Assembly: GCA_019155185.1 (NCBI GenBank)
Contig: CM032802.1
Span: forward strand, 15,442,099 to 15,506,098
Direction of reading: 5' to 3'
Origin: Beaufortia kweichowensis
Lineage: Eukaryota; Chordata; Actinopteri; Cypriniformes; Gastromyzontidae
Length of the DNA stretch: 64,000 nt
Part shown: in pieces, positions 48,477 to 61,260 of the stretch
How the letters are laid out: each line of letters opens with the position of its first letter
Position numbering within the stretch: position 1 is the stretch's first letter
The notes under the pieces: model-generated
The model's input: the letters and a program-made list of their open reading frames with translations, nothing else
What the model was told of the DNA's origin: nothing
The model's database searches: none
Translations under genes and position numbers: made by a program

Positions 48477-48625
48477 CAGTCGCGAGGTGCGCGCTCCCAG
48501 CTGTAACACGCTCTGTATGAAACACAGCGCTCAGTCGCGAGGTGCGCGCTCCCACTGTAACGCGCTGTATGAAACACAGCGCTCAGTCACGAGGTGCGCG
48601 CTCCCAGCTGTAACACGTGCACAGG
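48477..48625. repeat. GC-rich tandem repeat, about 54 bp, three copies
   Basis: CAGTCGCGAGGTGCGCGCTC recurs at about 48477, 48532 and 48585 with GTATGAAACACAGCG between. A reverse-complement related block lies at about 48330-48390 (GAGCGCTGTTTCATAACGC), so the region can form hairpins. Confidence 0.85.
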
Positions 48626-49278
48626 TAAACACGTATGTAACACATGAAACACTGTGCTCAGGCACGAGGCGCGGCAAACTCGTCTGTCTAGCGCGTTTTA
48701 AAAAGCAATGAAAGTAGCACTGAACATACTCTGCCGTAATTACCGATCGCTCTGTAGAGAAATAAAACTGATACTACAACAAAATATGCAGTCGCACAGA
48801 TGCTCCCAAATATTATTTGAGGTCGCAAAGATTAAATTTCGGTCGCATATGCGACCAAAATGGTCGCAATTTCGAGCCCTGCAAACCGAAGCTGCTGCCA
48901 AAGTCTCTGTGCACTGAAAGTTCTGTCGATGATGTCACAGGGTATCGGCCTTTAGTATAGGAGTGTTTTTACAAGTACCAGTACATGAGCCCAGTATCGG
49001 GCCTGATACCGATACCAGTATAGGTATCGGTGCATCCCTAGTTGCTAGGCGACCATGTTCATTAAAACACTCTGTATTGTGTCTATTTTTTGGTCAAAAT
49101 AAAATTTAATCAGACAAATAGTAAAGTAATGTAAATTGGCTAAATGTAGTTGTGAAATTGTCACTTTAGTTAGCTGAACTTTTATTATAAATAAAAAATG
49201 ATTCTAATAATATATAAATGACTTGTATCTTGTAACCTGACTGTCATAAAAATCTTAAAAACAAACCCTAATATGTTG

Positions 49279-50907
49279 ACTCTACATATTGGCCCCCTGG
49301 TAACTATGAGAAAAGAAAACTGTAAAAATAAATCTGCATTGTTTCTCCTATTGATCTTTTATTTAAAAATCACAAAAATACAACATTTCATTGAAGCAAA
49401 ACAATTCAAAGTAGGGAAAAAACACCTCATCAGAATCATGATCAAATCATGGTAAATGCATGTTGGACATAATTATTGGCACCCCTAGAAATTCTTAAGA
49501 GTAAAATTTCTCTTAAGTATATTCCCATTGATTTACATTTACATTTTTTAGCACACCAAGGGGACTAGAAACTAATATTGTCCAGTCATGACTTTCTGTT
49601 TCACATAATAATAAATATTAAGTACATTTACCCGACGCTTTTATCCAAAGCAACTTACACCTTTACCAGTGGCACACTGGGAGCGATTAGGGGTAAGGTG
49701 TCTTGCTCAAGGGCACCTCAGTTGTTTCCTGTTGGTACTGGGAATCAAACCAGTAACTTTCTGGGTGTAAGTCCAACTCTCTAACCACTAGGCTACAACT
49801 GCCCAAAGGTCAAATATTATTATCATTCATCACAATGGGTAATATAAAATCATATAGTTCTGATGTGTATTAAAAGATTGCTGAGCTACACAAAAAACAG
49901 TGGGTTTAAGGAAATAGTTATAACAATAAAAAATACATTTGCACCTGCATCAGGGTAAAAATGAAAAAGTTTTAATCCACTGGAGATGTTGCAAATCTGC
50001 CTGAAAGAGGATATGTCTCTATCTTGTCTTAATGCAGAGCAAGGAAAAAGATTTGAGTGGCCAAAGACACTTCAAGCACCACAGATGGAGAACTGCGGAA
50101 ATTAGTTAAATCTTGTGGTCAAAAAGCTAACATAAAATAAGGAAAACAACACATCCATAACAAAGTTGTTTGGGACACAGTAAAAGAAACAAATCCACTG
50201 CTCTCATGCAAAAACATTATCCAATATTAATTTGCCATACTGTAATTTCAGACAGGACCTGATTCTATGGTCAGGTGAAATGAAAGAAAAGTTTTTTTTG
50301 TCAGCAAGAACACAAGACAGGTTTGGTGCACAAAGGAATAAAAAAGTGTCACCACAATTAAATAAACAGCCAGATATTTGTTGTTGTGGATCTACTTCTA
50401 TACCAAAGGTCCTGGAAATTCAGATACATGGCAAAATATATCAAATAACAAAAGATAAAAAAACAATACCTGACTTTACTAAAGATGTTATAATAGGCAG
50501 TGGTTAAATCTTTCATGAGGACATTGGTTAAAAACATCAAAATCAAAACAAAAATGGGTCATTGAGCACAAAATCAAGGTTCTGCCACAATTCTGCCACA
50601 GGGTGAACTAAAGAGAAGAAAGCGTCAACATTTGAGGGATCTGGAGAAATTCTGTATGGATGAGTAGTCTAATATCACTTGCCATAAATGCTTCAGCCTC
50701 ATCAGACATTATAAGGGAAGACTTTATTTTGTAGCAGAAAATATTAAATGAAATGGGGCCAATAATTGTGTGCAATGTCCAAAAATCATTTGTTCCATAA
50801 TGTGATTCCCCCACCCCCCACTTTCAATTGTTTTGCTTCAATGAAACTATGAAATTTATGAAAAATAAATAATATTTTCTTCAATATTTTTGTCCACAAC
50901 TGTATAT
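49279..50907 (+). mobile_element. Tc1/mariner transposon with long inverted repeats, degenerate
   Basis: The left repeat (about 49279-49470) has CATTGAAGCAAAACAATTCA followed by AAGTAGGG. The right repeat (about 50795-50907) has the complement, CTTTCAATTGTTTTGCTTCA then ATGAAACTATG, and ends GTCCACAACTGTA. Between them are AATTATTGGCACCCC (49471), a transposase start region ATCACAATGGGTAA (49831), a helix-turn-helix remnant with GATGTTGCAAATCTGCCTG (about 49985), and catalytic-domain remnants with GACCTGATTCTATGGTCAGG (about 50257). Stops and frameshifts are frequent. Interrupted at 49612-49806 by another repeat. Confidence 0.8.
49612..49806 (+). repeat. Fish interspersed repeat inserted in the Tc1 element
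   Basis: TAAGTACATTTACCCGACGC, TTTTATCCAAAGCAACTTAC, AAGGTGTCTTGCTCAAGGGC and CTAGGCTACAACTGCCC: full-length relative of 45425-45597. It separates the Tc1 5' untranslated region from the transposase start. Confidence 0.8.
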
Positions 50908-53699
50908 ATTTAGTGTAATTTATTATATATAGTATTGTAAAATTATTAGGAGGAATTCACAACTAAGGCATATGACATAATGTCATTCTGCACTAAAATT
51001 AATGATAGATTTTTGATAGAATGATAGACATTTTGACTGTAATTTATGATGTAATTAAATTTTTGTGGTGATAAACATAAAGTATTAGATATGAGCCAGG
51101 TTAACCAAAGCAAACACAAATCACCTAAATGGCAACTTCTTTACTACAAAACAACACCAGCAGTACTAAAATAAGCTTATACATATATGACCTTTCATTA
51201 GCATGTTAAATGCCCCACCAATTCTCATTCTTTGACCAAGCAGAACATAATAAAAAATATTCAAACGCAAAGGCTTATGCACGATAAAATTATTAGTTAA
51301 AATTTACTATTGATTTGATTTACTAATATACTATTCTAAACCTAAAACAATATTTATACAGCTGTAGAGCATGAATGGCCCCTAGAGAACTTGAATGGTC
51401 CCTAGTGGCTTTTGTTGGTTCAGCAGCTAAAAGTGTCACCGAAAGCCCAATTTTCATTATATCAGTCTCAAATTTGTAAGAAAACTTGTTTAGACTTATG
51501 ACTTTGTTTTATCATTTTTTAAATAAAAAAAAAGCTTACAACAGACCATTTAATCACCACCTTATAATACGCATGTCACTTTTATAATCTGATCTCTAGA
51601 TATCTGTTTGTCATATACAGCTTCTCTCTGTATGTTTGTTCATATATTTATGCCTATAGTCCGTGTTTAATCATTTGTAAACATTGTCTGTCTTTAATAC
51701 AGCTTTTTATAGTCTTTCTGCAAGTCCCCACAAAGTTACTAAATCTGCAGGAAGAGTCTTTTACAGAGCTCTGTTTACAGTGCACAACAGAGAAGCGTTG
51801 TGTGCACTATTACTGCTAAGTAACTTGAATAAAAAAAACACATAGAAAAACATGTTCTTGAGTTTAAAAACATCAGGCAAATGAAAAATGATTTTGAAGT
51901 GTTATTAGAATTATAAAGTTGAAAGTATTGTTAATAATACATTAGAATTATAGGACAAGATGTATGTATCACGAGGCAAGTAAAGATTCACAACTCTACT
52001 TTTAGTTTTATTGTGTTTATTTGTGTGATTTCTATGTTGCTTAGTAGGTGGTACTTGGAACAACTGATTTTATTGAAGGTGGTACTTGATCAGAAAAGTT
52101 TAAGAACCACTATTCGATTGTATATGTGTAGTTAAAACTATAAAAAATATAGCATGAGAGATGTATCTTCATTGCTGGAGTTAAACATATAGGATGAGAA
52201 AGAGCTTAATTGTTAAAGGGTTTTTTTTCTAAATTTTTTGTATGTTACACCATAGGACACCATATGTCTACCCATATACAGACACATTAAACATTACACT
52301 AAACACATTAGGACTTATACAAGCTGTTTTAGTATGGTATAAAATGGATTCCATGTTTTAACAGCATGAGTGTTATTGTGTGGTTTTAAGTTCTATACGG
52401 AGATTGTAAATACATTTATTAATCTATTTCACTGGTAAGTCTCATTATATTAGCTATTTTTTAATCTTTCACATAAACATCTGACCCCATTTCTGTCTTT
52501 TGAAAACTCATCTGATAAGGCTGATTGTTACAAACTAAAGTGGGATATTTCGGCATGTGAAAAACAGCACAAGTGTACAGCATTGTGAGCACACAGATTG
52601 GCAGTGCAGAGTTGTACTGCTATGTTGGCAGTTTTTTGAGTTTTGCAGAGGGTGGGCAGCACATAGTCTGCAGTCACATTGTCAGGGTAATTGGGACTTT
52701 GCTATTGAGTGCTAGAGAAGTGGAGGGGGACAAAATGTACTTAATGTGTCAGCAGGTAGGACAGACACTGTATGATAATTACACATAATTGTAAAGTGCT
52801 TTCCAAGGAATAACAGTGTTTTCTTTATATAAAAGTCCAAAGAAAAGAACTGTCTGTGGCACCATTGTTCCTTCACTCAGCCTCTGTCGTTCTTTTGCGT
52901 GTGCGCTGTGGCTAAACAGCAATGCTGTATGTGATGGTCTGTCACTGTAAAAGCTCGAGTCAGTGTAATTTTTTGCTGCATGAGCAGATCTGTCACAAAA
53001 TAAAGGTCTAATATGCTGAAGTAATGACAGTGTAAATGGCTTGTTGCACTTTTGTTTGCCATGTAGGGAAGATATGTTTGAGGTTATTGGCTTCTGCAGG
53101 TTGTTGTCCTTATTTTGTGTGAAAGTAAGTGACCAGAAGCAGTTTTGCACTCTCCTGTTGGTATGCATACAGTCAAATATAAGTCGGATATAATTTTTTA
53201 TATTTTTTTACTGGGTGCAGGACACTAGAGTTAATTTATGTAGGTGAGGATAGCAAAATCAAGTAAACTGTGACATATTATACCCAAAAAATCTTCATAG
53301 AGTGGACTACCAGTAAAAACTGCTATAGACCACATTCTGAGAAGTCTAAATCAGCAAAGGTGTGCTTTTCATCTTTCCAATACATTTTTCTAATTGAAAC
53401 CACTTCGCATTACACTTCGCATAACATTTACTGTACTCCAGCAGCAGAAAGACGAATTAGGGGTATAGCGTTACACAGAAGTCATGGTTTTGTACGTACC
53501 TCTGTTCTGGGGCCACGGTTTTGGTACAATCGAAGAATCTCTAGGCTGTTTATGGTCCATCCATGCAAAACAATACATAGACTATTTAACTAATGCTTTT
53601 ATAGTAGGTAAAGTTTAATAACTTTCATAGTTTAATAAATAAGAACTTATATACATGATTTAAAAACTACTGGCTATTTGTTTTACACCAAGATGAGGA

Positions 53700-53870
53700 A
53701 AGCTTAAGGTTGTATTAGTTAACACTACAGCTTTAAAGCAGTTATTAATCTTTGTTAATGTTAGTTAACGTCAATATACTAAAACGTATTGTTCATTGTT
53801 AGTTCATGTTAGCTAATGCATTAACTAATTGTTAACAAATACAACCTTATTGTAAAGTTTTTTTATAAAA
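53700..53870. repeat. Fish MITE fragment
   Basis: Contains GTTAGTTCATGTTAGCTAAT, GCATTAACTAATTGTTAACA and AATACAACCTTATTGTAAAG, a sequence very common in fish genomes as a DNA-transposon derived repeat end. No coding content. Confidence 0.55.
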
Positions 53871-54792
53871 AGACTGTTGTTTAATTTAGTTTCTTACATT
53901 TATATTTTTATATTTTGTTGTAATGTCACAAATGGCCACTATAGTAAGACAATGGTATGTTTGTGGTTACTATGGTTTTACAACAAACACTAGTACAGTG
54001 GTTCTCAAACTTTTCAGATCAAGTTTCAAACATACCACAATAAAATTAAAAGCAGAGCTGTATCTTTACTTGCATTATGCTTTAATTTAGGTTATGATTG
54101 GATACATCTTGTCTATTAGTCTATTACTAAAAATACAAACACTTGAACCCCCTTACTCAGCAGTATATTAATATTTTTCTGTATTGTACTGTAAACAGGG
54201 CCTGGACACATGTATTAACCTTGTGGGGGACTTGTATAAACACTAATCTTTCTCTGCAATGCCAACACACCCTCCTTATCCACACTCGCTCTTCAATTCA
54301 CTGCGAACCCGAAACTTTCCCACACTGCTAATTTAAAACATGCAGGGGGCTCTTCGAGCTTTTGCATGTCATTTGAACTCATTCTTGTTTTGGGTTTGTG
54401 CACAGATTTGTCTGCTCTCTTTCATGTTGTGATGTTAACAAACAGCATTGCATTACTTTTCTGGATTAGAATGTGAGTTGCATGAGACTGACTGTCACAT
54501 GTCGGATGTATTCTCCAAGTGCATGCACCGAACCGTGGCATCTGTACTGTGACGGTTAGAGACAAAGGCAAATGTATCTTTAAAATCTTGTTGATCGCTT
54601 GGAAACAAGACCAAAAGTTTTGATGCCTTCTCCTAAAAAGTCATTATCTACCACACTAAGAAATATAATGTGGGGTAAGCGTTATCAAACTTAAATTGAA
54701 ACCAAGCAATCACATTCGAAAGCAGATTTAAAAGTTTTCCACTTGACTATAACAACATCCTTATGATTGCATAGTTAATGTAGGTGTCTTAC

Positions 54793-57700
54793 TGTGTGTG
54801 GACAGTATGTCTTCATCACTGTCTTCCCCCAGCTGATGACTGTCTCTCCGAGTCCTGCAGTGGGGGCTAAGACTTCTGGGGGATGCTTCTGGACTGCTGA
54901 CTGAGGGATGTGACAGCGACCCTCCCAAACTTCCATCTTGTGATAATGGTGAAGCTGAAAACATGTAGATCCATAAAACAAAATTCGAACTGTGGTGAAA
55001 TATAGTGCTCCATGTGCTAGTAGTGTCAGTCCTGTAATGTCATGTGATATGTTTTGTCCACTGGGTGGCAATATAACCACTCTACACCACCTTGATAATG
55101 GCAGAGGACTGCTGTCATCTCAAATAAAAAAAAAAAAGAATACCCTCTTTCTGGCAAGCAGTGGATTTTACATCTCTGATTTGTTCTGACCTGTTGATTC
55201 TTGTCTTTGCCTGTCCATCCTGTCCAGACTTTCTAACAGACCATCAATCTGCATCTTTATTACAGTTAGCTCTCGCTTTATCGTCTGAAGTTCCTCCATC
55301 TTCACTACAGAAAGAGAGAGAAAGATAAACGTGAAAACTTTACAATGTATTCCATCTATTTAAAGATTTCTAATCTTTTCTATAAGGTAAAGAATGAACA
55401 TATGTGTAATGAGTTTAATTTGATGTTTCACATTACATTTTGGTTTCCAGGCTAAGGAAAATTTTTTCTGAATGCCAAAATGGTATTTGGATACAGTTGA
55501 TATAAAAAATAAGCAGATTACTGTGTATTGGGTAAAAGTAAAAGTAGCCCTTGCCTCAGGGCTACCACTGACTATCGCATGTGTAATACACAAATAACAC
55601 TTCTCTTAGCACTCTGGTCTAATACCATATGGTCAAGCCATAGTTGCCAGCCTAACTCATTATATAGAAAGGCTTTGCTTGCCACCATTACTGTCTTAGA
55701 TAAAATACTGTACAGAACACAGAGTAAAAGATTCTGTTTTTACTAGTGTTCAGCAAAGATGGTATTCATGATAATATTCATCTTATGTTGCACAAATTGG
55801 AAATGTAGGTAATGGAAGCTAGAAATAAACCCCTCTAGAGTCATTCTTATTGGTTCTGCTCTGTTAATTTAGTGTAATGGTGTGTTGTGATATAGCTGAA
55901 TGACAGAAGGAGACAGTTTAATGAAAAGCCATCTGGAGTTCCGGTTTCCTATGAGCATCTTTAATCATGTTATAGAGTAACTGATGGCACATACATCATA
56001 AAGGACAGAGTGCATCATCATATTCTCATTATGATGCAAAATTCAGACAAACATGAATGGGCTGGAATGGGCTACCACAGATGTGTAAAGATTTGATTGT
56101 GTGTAGAAAATCTCATACACTTGGCCCTGCTGGACGAGTGAGGTCTAAAGCTCTGGGATGGGAGCCGTTCCCGACTTCGTCTCTGGCTGGACAAAGAGGA
56201 TGATGTGGAGCGGACGTGCTTGGTGATACTGGAGCCATACGGCAGCGGAGACATTGTGGATGGGACACGCTGGTAGTCATACATCCTACAGTAAAAGAAC
56301 ATTAAAAATTGTGCTGTTAGGTGTTTTTTATTTTCACAATACACTTAGTTACTGTGTAGTGCATAACAACCAAATCATATCCTATCATAATAAATGAACA
56401 ACAAATAAAATCATATCTTCCTTCGGTAGTGTTTGCTAAGATATTGGCTTTATGATGAGACAGTCCACAAATACAACTCAGTGGAAGCTCTTCTGCAAAG
56501 TGTTGTTTATTCATGTTTAATCAAAAGAGGGAAAGTCAAAAAATGACATTTTTTTGTCCATCCTTTAAAGCTTTTGCTCAATTGCCTTTAAAAATGACAT
56601 GTGGTCTTGGAGGATAAAAGTTGCACTTGCAAAAGTTAGCCAAGTTGTTTATAAAAAGCTGTTTTTAATCTTGACAGTAGGTCATATGCAAAAAATCAAT
56701 ATTATGGTTTATTATAATTTCTTTTGCATTCCTCTTATTACAGAAGTAAATCCTCACAAAAATTGTCCAACGCATATAGCCTATAATAACAGTACCTTAT
56801 TTTAGTAAAACTATGAAAACTTACAATTTATCTTTATAGTTTTCATTGATTTGTTAAATAATGAAAAGTCCTTAAAAATATATTTCTGTCATTACGCCTG
56901 CACTGTTCTGTTATTTTCTGTATATACAGTACACTTTCTGTGTTGCAAATGTAAACATAGAAATATTTTTATATTTCACAGAAAGTAAAGTGATCAAACT
57001 TTGCAGAAACAATATAAAAGATCTGGTTATATCTCACTTATACACTTAAGTAAAAATGTAAGTAGGTTGAAATAACTACATTACATTTATTTATAATAAA
57101 TAAAATTGAGTAGTTAAAATCCAATCCGAAAACCATGCAATAGTAACACTATATCCAAAGCACTATAAAAGAAGTAAAAATTATTTCAATGTTAGGTAGA
57201 TAAAAATGAATGTAAGTGGTACGTCACGTGCTTAGCCTACTGCGTTCACTGTTTTACTCAATGTAAAAGTGAAGTCAATTCATACTGGAATATTACTTTA
57301 TAATATATTATATTATATTGCTTGGGTCATTTCATCCTGACTCTCTGTTTGTTTTGCCAAAGGTCTGCAGTTTGTGCATAGCTCGATGTGCAGCTGTGCT
57401 CGCCATTTCATCCACATCCATAGTATACAAGAATACACATGGTCTGTCTGCTGTGAACAGGTAAATCTGGTGGGCTTTAAAGTACAGAATTATCAAAATA
57501 TTATTGCAGCATATTCTCTTTTGAGAGCTACTAGTACTATAGGTACTATAGTACTATAAAAATATGATAAAATGATGGTGACGGAGATGTGTGTGTGTGT
57601 GCTGTGAGACAGAGTGAGTGGTTCAGTGAGAGGCTTTAGTCTATCTGTCTACAGTACCTCAATAATCTCTTCATTGAGTGACAAGCTCGTTTTTCATATT

Positions 57701-58127
57701 GTCTCTCCACCTCCTCATTCTGTTTCTTAATCCTACTCTGTCTTTTTTCGCCTGTCTCTCTCCCTTTACCTTGTAGGACCCTTATTGTTGTTTCAAGCTT
57801 TTTACCCATATTCTAAAGCTACTGTTAGTGGAGTACTAGCTTGCATTGTAATTTTAATTTTGTTGTGTTTTTAATCAACAGAATGTTTAGGTCAGAGAGT
57901 CCATCAAGTGTTAACTTTTAATATCTAAAATGTCTCAGGACATGGTAAGACGGCCTTTCTTCTCAATTTTAACATGACCACACAGGCATCATAAGAAGCT
58001 GGTATGATAGCCCACATTAGTCATGGATTACATGTTCTGACTGGAGCAGGCAAACAGCAGTCTGCAATTATATTACCTCTCATAAAGTTCATCCTGGTAG
58101 CAGTCATAGTCCAATTCAAACTCTGAT
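54793..58127 (-). CDS. hnRNP C/RALY-family RNA-binding protein gene, four middle/C-terminal exons
   Basis: Four minus-strand exons with AG acceptors, GT donors and matching phases. 58127-58077: SEFELDYDCYQDELYER. 56285-56119: MYDYQRVPSTMSPLPYGSSI then KHVRSTSSSLSSQRRSRERL. 55304-55191: KLKMEELQTIKRELTVIKMQ then IDGLLESLDRMDRQRQ, a leucine-zipper-like coiled coil. 54954-54793: SPLSQDGSLGGSLSHPSVSS, EASPRSLSPHCRTRRDS and GEDSDEDILSTH, ending in phase 1. The order SFDLDYD..YY.RMY.Y..RVP, then a basic Ser-rich linker, then KLKS.ELQ.IK.ELT.IK..ID.LL, is that of hnRNP C, RALY and RALYL, nuclear pre-mRNA binding proteins that oligomerise through this coiled coil. The N-terminal RRM exons should lie upstream, beyond 58127; I did not find them before 64000. 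The last exon was also not found. No stop or frameshift in what is visible, so probably functional. Which paralogue is unclear; the Ser-rich tail differs from mammalian hnRNP C. Confidence 0.75.
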
Positions 58128-58334
58128 CTGAAAAGAGACACAGAGAGAGCAAATAAGAATATAAAATAAACTAACAAATGATCCAGATCCAGATGTCTTG
58201 TACAGTATATTATGTGATCCATTAATCTAAAAAAGCATGTTTAGCCAAACAGAGACACAGTCAAAAAGAAACTACATTTAATACAAATTATATGAGTGAG
58301 AGAGAGGTTAAATCTAGCCACAGGGGTTTCAAGA

Positions 58335-59490
58335 CAGTGACTTCTGTGCCGGTCACAAGCCCGGATAAATAAAGAGGGTTGTGTCAGGCATGGCATCCGG
58401 CTTAAAACTTGCCAAATTTAAACATGCGAATCGTCAGTGGGAATTCCATACCAGATCATTTGAGGCCCAGGTTAACAACAACCACCACCAGTACTGTTGA
58501 CCTACAGGGTGCTGCCGGAAATTGGGCTACTGTTGTTCAAAGAAAAAGAGAAGGCAGACAGGTTCGTAGACAGAGAGAGATGACGAAAGTCAGAAGTATA
58601 GGTCTGAAAATAGGGATTCTAAACATCAAAAGGAAGGTAGATATACTGAGTGTGCAGGAGACCAGGTGGAAGGGTAGCAAAGTGCATAGTATTGGAAGGT
58701 ATTGGAAGTTCATATGAACTGTTTTATTATGGAATGGATAGGAAGAGAAATGGTGGACTTTGCTAAGAGGATGGAAATGGCTGTTGTTAACACTGATTTC
58801 CAGAAGAGGGAGGAACATAGAGTTACATATAAGAGTGGAGGTAGGAGTATGCAGGTTGACTACATTATTTAGAAGACGAGGCAATCTGAGAGAGGTTAAT
58901 GACTGCAAAAGGGTGGTAGGAGTGAGTGTAGCCAGACATCGCCGGATGGTGATGTGTAGGATGTCTATGGTGGTCAGGAAGAAGAGGAAAGATGGAAAAG
59001 AAGACCAAGTGGTGTAAGTTAAAAAAGGAAGAATGTTGTGAGGAATTCAGACAGAAACTAAGACAGGCCTTGGGTGGTCAGGAAGAGCTTCCAGATGACT
59101 GGGAAACTACAACAGAAGTGATGTCTGAAGAAAGTAGACAGGATTACAAGGAATCATAGCAAAGAGTGAAGAGGGAAGTGGCGAAGGCTAAACAGAAAGC
59201 ATATGAGGAGCTGTATACCAGGTTAGACACAAGGGAAGGCGAGAAGGACTTGTATATATCAGCGAGGCAGAGGGATAGAGATGAGAAGAATGTGCAACAG
59301 ATAAGGCTGATTAAAGACAGAGATGGAAATGTGCTAACAAGTGAGTGTGTTGAGATGGAAGGTGTACATTGAAGAGCTGATGAATAAGGAAAATGAAGGG
59401 GAAAGAAGGGGGAAGAAATGGAATATTGTAGAGCAGGAAGTAGTAGTAGCAACTACAGAGGTACAAAGTTGATGAGCCACACAATGGAGC
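58335..59490 (+). mobile_element. RTE-type LINE fragment (endonuclease region)
   Basis: The leader CCCGGATAAATAAAGAGGGT and GGCATCCGGCTTAAAAC is characteristic of fish RTE copies. Coding blocks: KVDILSVQETRWKGSKVHSI (about 58635, catalytic glutamate in QETRWKG), FAKRMEMAVVNTDFQKRE (about 58760), then RRRGNLREVNDCKRVVG (about 58875), WKLKKEECCEEFRQKLRQAL-like sequence (about 59015) and the basic coiled segment VKREVAKAKQKAYEELYTRL (about 59170) to TREGEKDLYISARQRDRDEK. The reverse transcriptase is absent. Internal deletions (for example after YWKF at about 58712) remove much of the endonuclease. Confidence 0.8.
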
Positions 59491-59763
59491 TATGGAAAAG
59501 AGTTGTAACTCAAGATAAGACTATAGTACAATAAGACTCAAGATGAGATATTTGACAACTTTTCATAACAAAAAACATTAAAAAAAATGTAATGTTACTG
59601 TAATTTATAAAAATACCTCAAATTAATTTTTAAATACTTAAAAATGTTTGACAAAAATATCTAATATCTAAACATAAAAAATGTAGTTCAGATTTTCATG
59701 TGTATACTCAATTTCTGCTGTGACAGTTAATAGGTTAACAACTACAGACACAGACACACTTTT

Positions 59764-61260
59764 TAAGTTAGAATGCTGTTTATTGACTTCAGCTCGGCAT
59801 CAAACTTCCCACATGTGAAATTTGATAACTTACAGCACTTGGCCTTAGAACATCAATGTGCCACTAGACCACAGGCTTATAATTCACTCACAGACCTCTC
59901 AACCCATCACACACTGGGGTGCCACAAGGCTGGGTACTGAGGGTACTGGGTACTGATTCACATTATGGATGATAATGACAACAATAACACCAATGGACGG
60001 TAACAGTGTTGGGGGTAACGTATTACAAGAAACAAGCATTACGTAATTAGAGTACTTTTTAAAGTAACAAGTAATGTAATGTAACTAGTAACCAAAGTAA
60101 TGCAATAGTTTTTGAATTTATATATCAATATTTAAGTTACTTTTTAAAGTAGTGTGAGTTACTTTTCAGTTAAATTAATTTACAGCGTTTGCGCTATTCT
60201 GCCATGGCAGACCGCCACACCAAAAATATTCCCTGCCACGACTGCAGTCTGGACCTCAGCTTCATTCGGAGCTGTACACATAACACACACTCATAGACAT
60301 ACATGATGAGGATCTTTCGGCGCTATATCCCATCTAATATACCGTCCTGTCTCTCCTGCAAGATGCGCTGCACGAAGCTGCAGAACACCATGCTTATTTT
60401 AACAACAGTAGACTCGGATACCAGGTAAATAAATGGACACACTGCCTGTAACACTACAGTAAACTGAAATGCAGCAAAATTTAAGCATTTTTGTCAGTTT
60501 GTTATTCTGTTTACTGTTCGCTATATATGACTCCAACTGTTTAACTACAGTACACTAGTTTTTTATTTATGAAAAATACAGACATATTTTGTTTTTTTAT
60601 AGAATAATGGGTTTATTTTGGCATAATATTTGTAAATTGCAGCATGAATGACAAAATAACATGATAACTTACACATTGTCGAGACATAATAAGTCTTTAA
60701 AACAAATTTTATATTAAAGTGAACAGGGTGTCTACATACTGGCACTGTATATCAAACGTACTTAGGGACGATGATCTTCCTGTAACATCTTTATATAGAG
60801 CGTGCTACATTCAAGCTTCTGCTCTCCTTGAGCTAATCATCTTCTAATAAAGAAAGACGCGCTTAATTAAACAGTCTCGACTCAGCAACAACAACACAAA
60901 CTGTTTCTTCTTCTTCGTCTCTATTAATCTCAGGTTTACTATTGACCTCTAGCGGCAGCAGGTAACATAACATGCCTATTATTAAAAACATTTGCAAGTC
61001 CTAGAAGAGAGTGAGCATCAGTCAGGTGAAAAAAAGTAATGCAAAAGTAACATAACTTTCATAAAAAGTAACTAGGTAACCGAATTAGTTACTTTTTGTG
61101 GAGTAACTTTATGTTTATGTTATGTATTATAATACTTTTAAAAGTAACTTTCCCCAACACTGACGATAACACTATGTTAATTATAAGCTTGCATGTGACA
61201 GTGTTAGTCAAAAAGACAACCTGCTGATGTTTAATTTTTTGGATATAAGCAAAAGGAAAA
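59764..61260 (+). mobile_element. L2/CR1-type LINE RT fragment, split by a hAT-type MITE
   Basis: From 59770 one frame reads MLFIDFSSASNF, the RT block LFIDFSSAFN of L2/CR1-type LINEs; later pieces follow (LALEHQCATRP, HTLGCHKAGY). The 60004-61161 MITE interrupts it. Immediately after, frames read DDNTM then DNLLMFNFLDISKRK (about 61165-61260), like the FADDT and NNLSLNVSKTKE blocks that follow in such LINEs. Short and decayed. Confidence 0.6.
60004..61161. mobile_element. hAT-like MITE (1.16 kb), TIR CAGTGTTGGGG
   Basis: Starts CAGTGTTGGGGGTAACG and ends CTTTCCCCAACACT, inverted. Sub-terminal AAAAGTAACTTT-like motifs occur in both orientations (TACTTTTTAAAGTAAC, left; ACTTTTAAAAGTAACTTT, right). 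Flanks GACGGTAA (59996-60003) and GACGATAA (61162-61169) are an 8-bp duplication with one mismatch. Interior without transposase. Confidence 0.8.

Larger units (their letters stand above)
47499..48882. mobile_element. Second hAT-type element nested inside the first
   Basis: Starts GCAGGGCTCGAAATTAACTT and ends AATTTCGAGCCCTGC, an inverted pair. Flanks AAACCAAG (47491-47498) and AAACCGAA(G) fit a decayed 8-bp duplication. A further copy of the same left end begins at about 47699 (ACAGGGCTCGAAATTAACTT), so there are two left ends and one right end. The interior has a duplicated 91-bp block and a GC-rich short tandem array, but no recognisable transposase. Confidence 0.8.
47247..49040. mobile_element. 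hAT-type DNA transposon with perfect 8-bp target duplication
   Basis: Starts TAGGGATGCACCGATACC and ends GGTATCGGTGCATCCCTA, perfect 18-bp inverted ends; inner parts also match (GATACC/GGTATC, CGAGTAC/GTACCAG). It is flanked on both sides by GTTGCTAG (47239-47246 and 49041-49048), the 8-bp duplication typical of hAT elements. No transposase frame is readable; most of the interior is a second inserted element (47499-48882), leaving about 410 bp of the host element. Confidence 0.92.

Noticed and set aside
48469..48711. 80-codon frame in the GC-rich repeat region
   Set aside because: It arises from the 54-bp tandem repeat inside a hAT-type element.
52573..53168. Candidate last exon of the hnRNP C/RALY-like gene, and the open frames on both strands here
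   Set aside because: No splice acceptor in the right phase and no acidic or Ser-rich continuation; could be 3' UTR but not supported.
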